Shown: positions 1 to 8,450, counted from the stretch's first letter. The stretch is 64,000 nt of DNA from Microlunatus speluncae (GCF_009299835.1 NZ_VKCZ01000001.1:186001-250000); one strand, 5' to 3'. Program-made: numbers and translations. The notes: generated from the letters alone by a model not told the origin.

Positions 1-324
1 GGTGGCCAGCAGGGTGATCTCCAGCGTGATCGGCAGCGCCCGGAGCAGCGTGTCGCTGACCGGCTGACCGCTCAGGAAGGACTGGCCGAGATCGCCGGTG
101 AAGAAGCCGGAGACGAAATTCCAGTACTGCAGGGGGAGCGGGTCGGCCAGCCCGAGCTCGGTCAGCATGGCCTGCTGCCGCTCGGCACTGGCCCCGGCGT
201 CGCCGCCGGTGAGCGTGTTGGACACGTCACCGGGCAGCAGCCGGACCAGCGCGAAGATCAACACCGACATCCCGATCAGCGTCGGGACCACCTGGAGCAG
301 TCGACGCGCCAGGTAGCGGGTCAT
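1..324 (-). CDS. Peptide/nickel-type ABC transporter permease, DppB-like (N-terminal part only)
   Basis: The gene runs off the left edge, so only the first 108 codons are visible. The translation begins MTRYLARRLLQVVPTLIGMS and continues with a hydrophobic first segment, then a periplasmic loop ending ALPITLEITLLA. This matches the N-terminus of DppB/OppB permeases (BPD_transp_1 plus its N-terminal domain). Permeases of this family form half of the membrane channel that moves peptides or similar solutes handed over by a family 5 binding protein. The start codon lies 22 bp downstream of the stop of the binding-protein gene on the same strand, so the two are very probably one operon. Substrate is not predictable. 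Nothing abnormal is seen apart from the window edge. Confidence 0.9.
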   Translation of the reverse strand, partial: MTRYLARRLLQVVPTLIGMSVLIFALVRLLPGDVSNTLTGGDAGASAERQQAMLTELGLADPLPLQYWNFVSGFFTGDLGQSFLSGQPVSDTLLRALPITLEITLLAT

Positions 325-346
325 GGGTCACGCACCCTCACACCCG

Positions 347-1948
347 TCACTCGCTCACCCAGGCCTCGGGCAACCCGCGAAAGGAGTCCTCGACCGCGAC
401 GTACATGCCCTGGACCCGGGTCCGTTGGGCCTGGAACCGTTGGATCGCGACGATCGGCAGGGTCGGCCACTCGGTCAGCACGATCTCCTGCATCCGGGTG
501 TAGATCTTGCGGCGCTCGGCCTCGTCGGTCTCGGCGATGCCCTGATTGATCAGTTGGGTCAGCTCGTCGTTGACGTAGCCGCCGGCGAACCAGGCCTTGT
601 AGTTGGAGCCGGCCGGGTCGAAGTCGCTGAAGTAGCCACTGGGGTCGCCGCGCATGCCGCGCCCGGTCGACTGCCACTGGAAGTTGCCCTCGGCGTTGTT
701 CTTGGCGAAGGTGCCGATCTCCAGCGGTTGCACCGTCACCTCGATGTTGATCTCGGCCAGCTGCTCCTTCATCATCTGGGCGACCTGGACGTAGTCGTCC
801 GGCGTCGAGAGAGCTTCCAGGGTGACCTTGAAGCCGGCCTCGAGACCGGCCTCGCGCATCAGCGTCTTGGCCTGCTCCAGGTCGTGCTTCTCGTACTTCT
901 CGGCCAGCTCGTCCTGCGAGATCGGCCAGTCGCCGTAGCTCGGTGGGATCTTGGAGGTCAGCTGAGCCTCACCGGCGTAGATGTTGGTGATCATCTTCTG
1001 CCGGTCGATGGCCAGGTTGATCGCTTGCCGGACGCGGACGTCGGCCCATGGCTCGCCCTTGCCCCGATTGGTGAACTGCACCTCGCGGAAGGCGGCGTTG
1101 AGCCGCTTCTGGACGACGACGTTGGGGTTGTTGGCCAGCGTCCGGGCGATGTCGGCGTTGAGGTTGCAGCCGTCGATCTGGCCGGAGATCAGGTTGGCCA
1201 GCCGGGCCTGGATGTCCGGCAGGATCTTCAGCGTGATCGCATCGAGGTAGGGCCGGCCCTCCTGCCAGTAGTCCTGGTGCCGGGTCAGCGCGACATGATC
1301 ATTGGGCACGTACTGGTCGAGCTTGAACGGGCCGGTGCCGTTGGCCGCGTTGCGGGGATCGAGGTCGTCGTACAGACCCTTGCGGGCGATGAAGGAATAC
1401 GTGAGCCAGGCGCAGTAGCCGAGCACCGTCCCGTCCGGCTGGCTCATGTTGAGCTTGATCGTGTGCGGGTCGACGATCTCGACCTCGGCGATCTTGGGGA
1501 AGAAGGACGTGACGGTGCCGGGTGGCGGCGGCTCCTTCTGCAGGTCGAAGGAGTACTTCACGTCCTCAGCGGTGAAATCGTCGCCGTTGTGGAACTTGAC
1601 TCCCTGGCGCAACTTGAAGATGTACGTCTTCTCGTCCGGCACCTCCCAGTCTTCGGCCAGGGCGGGCAGCACGTTGAGATCCTTGTCCCAGGTGACCAGC
1701 GATTCGTAGATCAAATCCTTGACCTGGACCCCGGACTGGTTCGGTGTGCCGAACGGCGCGAGCGAGGCGGGATCGGCCTCGAGCGCCCAGGTGAGTGAGC
1801 CGCCCTGTCGCGGCGGACCGGTAACCGGCGGTTTCGCGGCCGGTCCCTGGTTCGGTGCGCAGGCGGACATGAACAGGGCGAACGCGGAGAGTCCGGCTCC
1901 GCCGAGAAGGGCGCGACGGCTGAGGTCGCTGGATGCGGGTAGGTCCAT
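347..1948 (-). CDS. Peptide-type ABC transporter substrate-binding lipoprotein (SBP family 5)
   Basis: The 533-residue product captures a peptide or other small solute outside the membrane and delivers it to the downstream permease. Residues 1-30 combine a twin-arginine pair (R11, R12) with a hydrophobic stretch and a lipobox ending at C30, so it is probably a Tat-exported lipoprotein. The rest reads as a DppA/OppA-type protein: LTWALEADPASLAPF near the start of the mature part, then NGDDFTAEDVKYSFD and the family pattern around VRQAINLAID. I chose the ATG at 1948 because AGGAA sits 8 nt upstream; an in-frame ATG at 2041 would place an implausible polar segment before the signal peptide. Family length is normal. 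Ligand could be an oligopeptide, glutathione, nickel or an oligosaccharide. Confidence 0.92.
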   Translation of the reverse strand: MDLPASSDLSRRALLGGAGLSAFALFMSACAPNQGPAAKPPVTGPPRQGGSLTWALEADPASLAPFGTPNQSGVQVKDLIYESLVTWDKDLNVLPALAEDWEVPDEKTYIFKLRQGVKFHNGDDFTAEDVKYSFDLQKEPPPPGTVTSFFPKIAEVEIVDPHTIKLNMSQPDGTVLGYCAWLTYSFIARKGLYDDLDPRNAANGTGPFKLDQYVPNDHVALTRHQDYWQEGRPYLDAITLKILPDIQARLANLISGQIDGCNLNADIARTLANNPNVVVQKRLNAAFREVQFTNRGKGEPWADVRVRQAINLAIDRQKMITNIYAGEAQLTSKIPPSYGDWPISQDELAEKYEKHDLEQAKTLMREAGLEAGFKVTLEALSTPDDYVQVAQMMKEQLAEINIEVTVQPLEIGTFAKNNAEGNFQWQSTGRGMRGDPSGYFSDFDPAGSNYKAWFAGGYVNDELTQLINQGIAETDEAERRKIYTRMQEIVLTEWPTLPIVAIQRFQAQRTRVQGMYVAVEDSFRGLPEAWVSE

Positions 1949-2132
1949 GATCGATTCCTGATGGCGCGAGGTCCGGCTGCGGTGACTGCGATGGCACTGC
2001 CTGAGAACAACGTTCCCGTATTTTGAATATATCTTCGACACCCTGGGTGAAGACCGATGTTAATCCCGCGTCCGCCGGATCCGCAAGGGTTTCGCCGATC
2101 GCTGTCTCACGACTGTTACCTGGAGACAACGA

Positions 2133-2162
2133 CGCGTGCCCGGCCATCAGGCCGGGCACGCG
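2133..2162 (-). terminator. 13-bp perfect stem-loop, likely terminator of the glycine-rich gene
   Basis: Arms of 13 nt (left CGCGTGCCCGGCC) pair perfectly around an ATCA loop. It lies 35 bp past the stop of the leftward glycine-rich gene, and upstream of the leftward binding-protein gene. No clear U-tract follows on either strand, so termination strength is uncertain. Confidence 0.6.
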
Positions 2163-2196
2163 CGTTGTTGATCTTCGATCGGGTCAGGGTCCAGGG

Positions 2197-2796
2197 TCAG
2201 CCGCTGTAGCCGCCGGAGTCTCCGGACTCGGAGTCGCCGCCGCTGTAGCCTCCGGAGTCTCCGCCACCGTAGCTACCGCCGGCATCTCCGCCGCCGGAGT
2301 CGTCGCCACCGCCGTAGCCGCCACCTGAGTCTCCGCCGCCGGCATCTCCGCCGCTGGAGTCCTCGCCGCCGCCGTAGCCGCCGCCCGAGTCTCCGCCGCC
2401 GGAGTCGCCGGAATCTCCGCCTCCGCCGTAGCCGCCGGAATCGCCCCCGCCTGAGTCTCCGCCGCCGGAGTCGCCGGAATCTCCGCCTCCGCCGTAGCCG
2501 CCGGAATCGCCCCCGCCTGAGTCTCCGCCGCCGGAGTCGCCGGAATCTCCGCCTCCGCCGTAGCCGCCGGAATCGCCCCCGCCTGAGTCTCCGCCGCCGG
2601 AGTCGCCGGAATCTCCGCCTCCGCCGTAGCCGCCGGAATCGCCCCCGCCCGAGTCTCCGCCGCCGTAGTTGTCGGAGTCGCCGCCGCCCGAGTCCCCTCC
2701 GCCGGAGAAGTCCTCGGATGCACCGCCGGATTGACTGTCACCGGACCCGTATTGTTCGTCTCTTTCTTCGCCCCCGCCGAAGCTCTCCTCGCTCAT
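2197..2796 (-). CDS. Glycine/serine/aspartate/tyrosine-rich repeat protein
   Basis: The product has 199 residues and almost no ordinary globular composition. After MSEESFGGGEERDEQYGSGD it consists of GGGDSGG, GGYGGGG and GGSYGGG units, with no signal peptide and no hydrophobic segment. Four consecutive 22-residue units are identical and match four exact 66-bp DNA units. The start ATG has GGAGGA 4 nt upstream, so translation is credible; an upstream in-frame ATG at 2838 lacks such support. Low-complexity Gly/Tyr/Ser proteins of this kind are often disordered and can phase-separate or coat surfaces, but I recognise no family here. It is transcribed divergently from the mannonate-dehydratase-like gene. 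The function is unknown. The reading frame is open along its whole length despite the repeats, which argues for selection. Confidence 0.75.
   Translation of the reverse strand: MSEESFGGGEERDEQYGSGDSQSGGASEDFSGGGDSGGGDSDNYGGGDSGGGDSGGYGGGGDSGDSGGGDSGGGDSGGYGGGGDSGDSGGGDSGGGDSGGYGGGGDSGDSGGGDSGGGDSGGYGGGGDSGDSGGGDSGGGYGGGEDSSGGDAGGGDSGGGYGGGDDSGGGDAGGSYGGGDSGGYSGGDSESGDSGGYSG
2387..2650. repeat. Four exact 66-bp tandem repeats
   Basis: Four copies, beginning at 2387, 2453, 2519 and 2585, are identical or differ only at the last junction. Each encodes 22 residues of the glycine-rich protein on the minus strand. The period is a multiple of three, so copy-number change keeps the frame. Confidence 0.95.
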
Positions 2797-3004
2797 GCAT
2801 CCTCCGTTCGTCCTAGCCATCAACTGGCCGGTCGTCACGAGCCGGATGGCGTCGCCCTATTACAGTTATCGCGAATTCGAATTTCTGGCTAGGGGTTCCG
2901 GATGAATTTGTGAGAATTTCGTCCTCAGGTGATGCGCTGTCGCCGTTAATTCATGATCATCAATGGTGGAGTTGATCATGAACCGCAGTGGAGAGGATCT
3001 CGAC

Positions 3005-4222
3005 GTGACCACGGTGACCAGGACCCGGTGCATCCGGACCAGGCGGGACGGAAGTTGGACGATCGTCATGGTCGAGACCGACCAGCCCGGGTTGTACGGC
3101 CTCGGATCGGCCAGTGATCGCTACAACCCGGCAGCCGTGGTGCAGGTGATCGACCAGCTCTACGGCCCGATGGTGCAAGGTCGGGAGGTAGGTGACATCG
3201 AGGACATCTGGCAGTCCCTCTACACGGCCGGCTACTGGCGGAACGGGGCGGTGACCAACACGGCACTGGCCGCGATCGACGTCGCCCTGTGGGACATCAA
3301 GGGCAAGGAGGCAGGCCTTCCGGTCCACCAGCTCCTCGGTGGCAAGGCCCGGTCGGCGGTGCCCTGTTACGCCCACGCGTCGGGCGGATCCATCGACGAG
3401 TTGATCGACGACGTCGAGCGCTATGTCGCCGACGGTTGGCCGGTGATTCGCTGCCAGGTCGGGCCATACGGCGGTGGAGGTTTCCTCGAAGGTTCGGCGG
3501 CACGGCTGCCGCGAAACCCGTGGGACAGCCGGCCCTTCGACGAGGAGGCGTACCTCTCGTCGACGCCGGCGATGTTCGAGGCGCTGCGGGAGCGGTTCGG
3601 GCCGGAGCTCAAGCTCACCCACGACGTGCACTCGCATCTGTCGCCGCAGAACGCGGTGCAGTTGGCCCGGCTGCTGGAGCCGTACCGGCTGTTCTTCGTC
3701 GAGGACATCCTGCCGCCGGAACAGATCGGTTGGTATCGCAATCTGCGGCAGGTGACCTCGACGCCGCAAGCCGTCGGGGAGCTGTTCGTCCATCCCCACG
3801 AGTGGCGATCGTTGATCAGTGAGCAGTTGATCGACTTCGTTCGGACCCGGATCTCGAAGATCGGCGGCATCACCGCCGCGATCAAGATCGCGCACCTGGC
3901 CGAGGCGTTCGGTGTTCGCACGGCGTGGCAGGAGGGCGGCGACAACGACCCGGTGAATCTCGCCGCCGCCCTGCAGGTCGATCTGTCCTGTTGGAATTTC
4001 GGCATCCAGGAGGAGAACAATTTCCGGCCCGAGGAATTGGCGGCCTTTCCCGGGGCCCCGGTGATTGAAAACGGTTACTGGTATCCGACAAATTCGCCGG
4101 GACTCGGCATCGATATCGATGAAGTCAAGGCCGCCGCTCTGCTCGGTGATATCGATCTCGCCGGCTATCACGCACCGTACGGAACGGATCGCAAGGCCGA
4201 CGGCACCGCCGTCCGCCCCTGA
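3005..4222 (+). CDS. Enolase-superfamily sugar-acid dehydratase, mannonate dehydratase (ManD/RspA) subgroup
   Basis: ManD-type enzymes remove water from sugar acids such as D-mannonate or D-gluconate, giving 2-keto-3-deoxy sugar acids. The 405-residue product shows the subgroup pattern: a capping domain (residues 1-115), then a barrel with metal ligands D207 (in THDVHSHLSP), E233 (FVEDILPPE) and E259 (VGELF), and a C-terminal WYPTNSPGLGIDID that resembles the ManD end. I chose GTG 3005 because GGAGAGG lies 8 nt before it and family members begin just ahead of the first strand; ATG 2963 and ATG 2978 are alternatives. It stands alone, divergent from the glycine-rich gene. Many ManD homologues have weak or other activities, so the substrate is uncertain. 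Confidence 0.85.
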   Translation: MTTVTRTRCIRTRRDGSWTIVMVETDQPGLYGLGSASDRYNPAAVVQVIDQLYGPMVQGREVGDIEDIWQSLYTAGYWRNGAVTNTALAAIDVALWDIKGKEAGLPVHQLLGGKARSAVPCYAHASGGSIDELIDDVERYVADGWPVIRCQVGPYGGGGFLEGSAARLPRNPWDSRPFDEEAYLSSTPAMFEALRERFGPELKLTHDVHSHLSPQNAVQLARLLEPYRLFFVEDILPPEQIGWYRNLRQVTSTPQAVGELFVHPHEWRSLISEQLIDFVRTRISKIGGITAAIKIAHLAEAFGVRTAWQEGGDNDPVNLAAALQVDLSCWNFGIQEENNFRPEELAAFPGAPVIENGYWYPTNSPGLGIDIDEVKAAALLGDIDLAGYHAPYGTDRKADGTAVRP

Positions 4223-4281
4223 CCCGTCTCCCGGCAACCGGTCCCGCAGTTGTCGCCGCCACCCGACCTCGTCGATCGGGC

Positions 4282-6228
4282 TCAGGTGATCAATGGGACT
4301 TGGTGGATCCGGGCCAGGATGCGGTTGTTGATCATGGGTGTCTGGTCCGGGTCGAGGTAGCGGGGTGGGATCCATTCCGGCAGACCATCATCGTTCAGTC
4401 GGACCTGCCAGCCGCAGTCGAGGAAGTGGCGGTGGTGGTAGGAACACAGCAGGGTCAGATTGCGCAGGTTGGTGAGACCGTTCTGGTGCCAGGGCAGGAT
4501 GTGGTGACGTTCGCACCATTCGGGTGGGTGCTGGCAGCCGGGGAAGGAGCAGCCGCCGTCGCGGGCGATCAACGCCAGGGTCTGGTGCTTGTTCGCGACC
4601 CGGCGGGTGCGGCCGAAGTCGACCAGCTTGCCGTGGGTGGTGAGGACGACGGGATAGATCTCGGCTTCGCCGGCCAGCCGGAGCAGTTCGGGCACGGTGA
4701 GGTGGATGCCGTGGCTGGTGATGCCGTGTCTCGGTCGGGACCGTCGGACCCGCCCCGGCTGTCCGGGGTGCGTGTGTTCGTTCCCTGAGCTCGTCGAAGG
4801 GCAAGCCGGATGATCTTCGGTTCTCGATCTTTTCGAAGGGGCGGGATCATCGGGCCTGCCCTTCGACAGGCTCAGGGAACGAACAGGCGCCTCCTCCCGC
4901 ACTCCCCGCTCTCCCTGCTCCTGCTCGCCCTGCTCGGCCTGCTCCTGCTCGCCCTGCTCCTGCTCGCCCTGCTCGGCCCGCTCCTGCTCGCCCTGCTCGG
5001 CCCGCTCCTGCTCGCCCTGCTCGGCCCGCTCCTGTCTTCCCGGCGCCCGCTCTTGCTCTAGGTCCCGAGCTGCCTGATCTGGCTGCAGGTCTTGCGACCG
5101 CGCCACCGGATCACGCTGCTGACCTTGCTTCCGCTCCTGATCTTGCGCACGGGTCTGGGTCTGGTTGGGGTCGTGATCACCGGCTCCAAACGGCGCGGTC
5201 TGCGACGGTTCGGGTTGGTGGCCGCAGGTCGGGCACGTGCCGCTGAACGGGGCCCCGAACCCGGCTGTGGCGTTGGTGGGTTTGAACAGGCCGGCTTCGG
5301 CGAGGTCGTTGAGTAGGTCGATCTGGTCGATGGTGACGATCACCGTTGCCGGGGTGCCGCCAGAGTCGGGCAGGCCACCGGCTCGCAGCAGGCGGGAGCA
5401 GAGGTCGTCGAACGCGTCGTGCATGCGTTGTCCGTGGCTGCGGGGGTCCTTGGCGACCTTGCCGCCGGCGGTGGTGTTGGCGGTGCGGCTGGTGGTGTCG
5501 GCGCGGAGGTCGGCCAGGGAGGAGAAGATCGCCTGGGCCTTCGCCCCGGTTTCCGGGGTCAACCGGAACTCCCCGACGACGGCTCCGGACGGGGTGACGT
5601 GCATCCGCCACGACCGCCGTTCGGCGTTGCGCTGCTCGTTCGGTTCCGGCCCGTCGGGGTCGTAGGTGTCGAGGTATTTCTGGCAGAGCTGTTTCAGTTC
5701 CTTCGGCCCGTACTGACGGCAGTGCTCGACGAGTTCGGTCTCGACTTGCCCGACCAGGTCGGGATCGATCCCGGCCTGGTCGAGTTGTTCGAGGGTGTCG
5801 CTGACCAGCGCGACCTGCTGGGCCGCGATCGCCCCGGCCACCATTGCGGCACCGACCTGATCCCGCAGTCGGGGCAGCGGCATCCCGGTCGGCGTTTCCC
5901 GCGGCCCGACCGCCTCGGCCGCCTTCACCCGCTGCCGGGCCTCGCCGGGGTTGATCAGACAGCGCCGTTCCAGGACTTTCGCCATGGATCGTTGGCATTC
6001 CCGTTCCGCGATCCCCCGGTCCCGACAGACCGCCAGGATCTCGGCGTCGACGGCCTGCCACTGCTTCCGCACCGTCTCGGCCCGATCCAGCAGCATCAGC
6101 AGCCCGGCCTGATCATGATGATCAAGCCCACCCTGCCGCAGCACGGTGATCAACTCGGCCACCGCGACCTCCACACTGCCGAGCGCATGCTCGACCGGCG
6201 TGGTGTCTGTGGTGGTCCCCGAGTCCAT
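4282..6228 (-). CDS. DUF222/HNH endonuclease-domain protein (13E12 repeat family)
   Basis: The 648-residue product has an N-terminal DUF222 region (about residues 1-330) and a C-terminal HNH motif near residues 555-605 (CSFPGCQHPPEWCERHH, then LTLLCSYHHRHF). These are the hallmarks of the multi-copy actinobacterial REP13E12 family. HNH domains cut DNA, and the family's role is unsettled but suspected to be mobile-element-like. Between the two domains lies a long charged low-complexity insert (about residues 385-500) made of EQGEQERA units and of peptides encoded by an intergenic-type palindrome (SLSLSKG, STSSGNE). The insert therefore carries two repeat classes. ATG 6228 is chosen because TATGAT stands 6 nt upstream, suggesting a leaderless message; ATG 6300 is less likely. 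Confidence 0.9.
   Translation of the reverse strand: MDSGTTTDTTPVEHALGSVEVAVAELITVLRQGGLDHHDQAGLLMLLDRAETVRKQWQAVDAEILAVCRDRGIAERECQRSMAKVLERRCLINPGEARQRVKAAEAVGPRETPTGMPLPRLRDQVGAAMVAGAIAAQQVALVSDTLEQLDQAGIDPDLVGQVETELVEHCRQYGPKELKQLCQKYLDTYDPDGPEPNEQRNAERRSWRMHVTPSGAVVGEFRLTPETGAKAQAIFSSLADLRADTTSRTANTTAGGKVAKDPRSHGQRMHDAFDDLCSRLLRAGGLPDSGGTPATVIVTIDQIDLLNDLAEAGLFKPTNATAGFGAPFSGTCPTCGHQPEPSQTAPFGAGDHDPNQTQTRAQDQERKQGQQRDPVARSQDLQPDQAARDLEQERAPGRQERAEQGEQERAEQGEQERAEQGEQEQGEQEQAEQGEQEQGERGVREEAPVRSLSLSKGRPDDPAPSKRSRTEDHPACPSTSSGNEHTHPGQPGRVRRSRPRHGITSHGIHLTVPELLRLAGEAEIYPVVLTTHGKLVDFGRTRRVANKHQTLALIARDGGCSFPGCQHPPEWCERHHILPWHQNGLTNLRNLTLLCSYHHRHFLDCGWQVRLNDDGLPEWIPPRYLDPDQTPMINNRILARIHQVPLIT
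4776..4884. repeat. Inverted pair of the dispersed CTTCGACAGGCTCAGGGAAC repeat inside the HNH gene
   Basis: Left arm 4776-4803 and right arm 4857-4884 (28 nt each, two mismatches) face each other around a 53-nt spacer. The same core occurs singly or paired elsewhere in the window. Here it is inside a coding region and is translated. Confidence 0.85.
4915..5040. repeat. 24-bp tandem repeat encoding EQ/GE-rich insert
   Basis: Exact 24-nt units (CTCGCCCTGCTCGGCC plus CGCTCCTG) occupy 4963-4986, 4987-5010 and 5011-5034, with degenerate copies on the left. On the coding (minus) strand they give repeated Q, E, A and G residues. Confidence 0.85.
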
Positions 6229-6300
6229 GATCACATCATATTCGAACACACAGACGAATACCAGAGAACCCCTTATTTTCATGGAAAATCCGCCCAGCAC

Positions 6301-6354
6301 CCGAGTTGTCAGAACTGAGTTGTGCTATGACGCAACTCAGTTCTGACAACTCGG
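6301..6354. repeat. Palindrome family copy 1: perfect 22-bp arms
   Basis: Arms 6301-6322 and 6333-6354 are perfectly complementary (core TTGTCAGAACTGAGTTG) around a 10-nt loop. It sits between the stop of the leftward MFS gene and the start of the leftward HNH gene. Two more copies lie at 46612 and 47605, also between same-strand genes. It could act as an RNA hairpin, a terminator, or a REP-like element. Confidence 0.85.
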
Positions 6355-6367
6355 TGCCAGGGCGGTC

Positions 6368-7567
6368 TCAGCGATCGCGTACGCCTCGAGTGGTGACGTT
6401 GATCAGAACCGCACCGGCGGCGAAGATCAACCCGGCGACGGCGAAGGGTGCGGGCAGTCCCAGGCCGGTCGCCAAGGGTCCCGCGATGGCGGCGCCGATC
6501 ACCAGGCCGACCAGCGCGGAGAGCTTGAACAGGCTGTTGATCCGGCCCCGGATGGCCTCGGGCACGCTGCGTTGCCGGAGCGCTACGCCGCAGACATTCC
6601 AGACGGTGGCGTGCAGGATGTAGCCGGCCAGCAGGGCACCGGCCAGGAAGGGATTGTCGGTGAGAAAGAGTCCGAGCATGGTTGCGGAGCCGAGGGCCAG
6701 GCTGCCGGTCAGGATCCAGCGGTAGCCGATCAGCTGCCGCAGCGGTGCGGCGACGACGGAGCCGACCAGGCCGCCGAGGGCCGAGACGGCGAGCAGCACG
6801 CCGTAGCCGGTCGGATCGAGTCGCAGCACCGTGCCGGCGTAGAGCACCAGCAGGGAGAATGTTGCCAGGTAGGCGACGCTGGCCAACCCGTTCATGATCG
6901 CAAGACTGAGCAGCTGTCGATGACCGCGCAGCCAGGTCGCACCCTCGATCGCGTCCCGCCAGAATCTGGTTCGCGAAGACCTCGACTCCTCGACGACTCG
7001 GGCCCGTCGTCTCGGGAGAGCGAGGAAGAACATCCCGGCGGCCGCGTACAGACCACCGGTGACCGCGATCGGCGCAGCCACGGCGATCCCGAACAGCAGG
7101 CCGCCGAGGGGCGGGCCGACGAACTCGTCGGCCACCAGCTGGGTGGTCGCGATCCGACCGTTCGCCCGATCCAGATCGTCGGCCGGGACGATCGACGGCA
7201 GGACGGAGAGGCCGGCGTTGTCCGCCGCGGTCTCGAGGATCCCGACGACCGCGAAGACGAAGTAGAGCAGGGGAATGGACCCGTGGCCGGAGGCGAAGAT
7301 CGCCGCCAGGCCGACGAGCAGCGCACCCCGCGCCAGGTTGGCGATCAACATCAGCCGACGGTGATCGATCCGGTCGACCAGGACACCGATCGGCACCACC
7401 AGGACCATCCGGACCAGTGAATACGCCAGACTCAGACCAGCGATCAGCGTCGGGTCCGTCGTCAGGGTCGTGGCGACCAGCGGAATGGCGACGAAGGTGA
7501 TCCCGTCGGCGAGATTGGCCGAGGCGTTGCCCGACAGTAACCAACGAAAGCTGCGTCCCAGCGGCAC
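6368..7567 (-). CDS. MFS-type drug/solute exporter
   Basis: The 399-residue product is a membrane protein with about 12 hydrophobic segments and the MFS loop VDRIDHRR between segments 2 and 3. The middle stretch LDRANGRIATTQLVADEFVGPPLGG is typical of the MFS subfamily that includes macrolide exporters (MefA-like, MFS_3). Such proteins use the proton gradient to expel drugs or metabolites. It is a clear paralogue of the exporter at 27615-28820, sharing the LDRANGR and EFVGPPLGG blocks. Translation is assigned to GTG 7567, because TAGGGT lies 6 nt upstream and no in-frame ATG lies close by. Palindrome copy 1 follows its stop. Substrate is not predictable. Confidence 0.88.
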   Translation of the reverse strand: MPLGRSFRWLLSGNASANLADGITFVAIPLVATTLTTDPTLIAGLSLAYSLVRMVLVVPIGVLVDRIDHRRLMLIANLARGALLVGLAAIFASGHGSIPLLYFVFAVVGILETAADNAGLSVLPSIVPADDLDRANGRIATTQLVADEFVGPPLGGLLFGIAVAAPIAVTGGLYAAAGMFFLALPRRRARVVEESRSSRTRFWRDAIEGATWLRGHRQLLSLAIMNGLASVAYLATFSLLVLYAGTVLRLDPTGYGVLLAVSALGGLVGSVVAAPLRQLIGYRWILTGSLALGSATMLGLFLTDNPFLAGALLAGYILHATVWNVCGVALRQRSVPEAIRGRINSLFKLSALVGLVIGAAIAGPLATGLGLPAPFAVAGLIFAAGAVLINVTTRGVRDR

Positions 7568-7620
7568 CCAGGCACCCTAATGCGCCGCCGTCCGAGAATC
7601 ACGTGAGTTAAGCCTCGACC

Positions 7621-7953
7621 TCAGCTCGGTCGGCGCAGGGCGAATCTGACTCCTTGATCATCGGTGCAGACAGCGAATCGCCCGAACCCCTCGTCCTCGA
7701 CCACCGGGCCGTGCACCTGACCGCCGAGCTCGGCGACCCGACCGATGGCGGCGTCGAGATCATCGACGTCGAGGAACACCAGCAAGCCGGGCTGCGGATC
7801 CTCGCCGTGCAGGCCGATGTCGAGGGTTGGCGTGCTGACGGATCCTGGGCCCGCGGCGCCGGAGGGCCGCCAGCCGAGGAGGGCGCCGTAGAAGGTCCGA
7901 GCGGCGTCGGCGTCGGGTACGCCGAGTTCGATGTAGCTGGGTTGTCCGTTCAT
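7621..7953 (-). CDS. VOC-fold (glyoxalase/bleomycin-resistance type) protein
   Basis: A single-domain VOC protein of 110 residues, beginning MNGQPSYIELGVPDADAART and containing the family strands around FLDVDDLDAAIGRV and FAVCTDDQGVRFAL. VOC proteins are metal-dependent lyases, dioxygenases or drug-binding proteins, and sequence alone does not choose among them. ATG 7953 has AGGAG 7 nt upstream. The start overlaps the stop of the upstream VOC gene in an ATGA arrangement, so the two are translationally coupled and may form a heterodimer or serve one pathway. Confidence 0.85.
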   Translation of the reverse strand: MNGQPSYIELGVPDADAARTFYGALLGWRPSGAAGPGSVSTPTLDIGLHGEDPQPGLLVFLDVDDLDAAIGRVAELGGQVHGPVVEDEGFGRFAVCTDDQGVRFALRRPS

Positions 7954-8450
7954 GGTGTTTCTCCTTCGCTCGCAGGGCTGTGGAAGCACCAGGGATGTCC
8001 GTCAAGATCAATTACGGTCAGTTCCCAAACGCCATAGGAGGTCGGGTACGGACCGCGGACCTGAGCCTCATTGCAGTCACGTAGGCGGTCGGCGATCGTC
8101 GAGACATCGTCGACTGTGACCACGACCATCGCTGAGGCGGTGCCGGATCGGGCCGGAGGTTGCAGGCCGGTGGTCGCCTGATGCAGTTGGATCAAGCCCC
8201 GGCTGGTCACGACCGAGGCGACTCTCGGGTTGATGTCCGGTCGAGCTGTCGAAGCTCTCGGACCGGGCTCCAGTCCGAACTTCTCGATCAGCCAGCGCTG
8301 GGCTGCGGCGACGTCAGAGGAGGCCAGCAGGGCGACCGCCTGCTCGGCACCGTACGGCTGATCGGTGAGTCGGGCGGCACGCGACAACAGGGCGAGCGGA
8401 TCGGCACCGTCGTCGTCTCCGACCAGGTTCGTCGCTTCCTCGGACTCCAC
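7950..8450 (-). CDS. VOC-family protein with N-terminal extension
   Basis: A 166-residue protein. Residues 1-60 form a helical N-terminal extension rich in A, L and D (DPLALLSRAARLTDQPYGA). Residues 60-166 read as a VOC domain ending ELTVIDLDGHPWCFHSP, where the WCF(H) end with the preceding DLDGH is a common VOC finish. The start is GTG 8450 with GGTGG 7 nt upstream. It overlaps the next VOC gene by 4 nt (ATGA). Function beyond fold is not clear. Confidence 0.8.
   Translation of the reverse strand: MESEEATNLVGDDDGADPLALLSRAARLTDQPYGAEQAVALLASSDVAAAQRWLIEKFGLEPGPRASTARPDINPRVASVVTSRGLIQLHQATTGLQPPARSGTASAMVVVTVDDVSTIADRLRDCNEAQVRGPYPTSYGVWELTVIDLDGHPWCFHSPASEGETP

Noticed and set aside
323..1798. 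Long rightward frame antisense to the binding-protein gene
   Set aside because: It is antisense to a clear SBP family 5 gene, has GC-driven low-complexity composition (L, V, G, D) and no recognisable domain.
2387..2650. CRISPR array
   Set aside because: The units are directly adjacent 66-bp repeats in a coding frame with no spacers and no cas genes nearby.
4300..4788. Rightward frame antisense to the HNH domain
   Set aside because: The HNH/DUF222 gene on the other strand has clear motifs, and the rightward frame has none.
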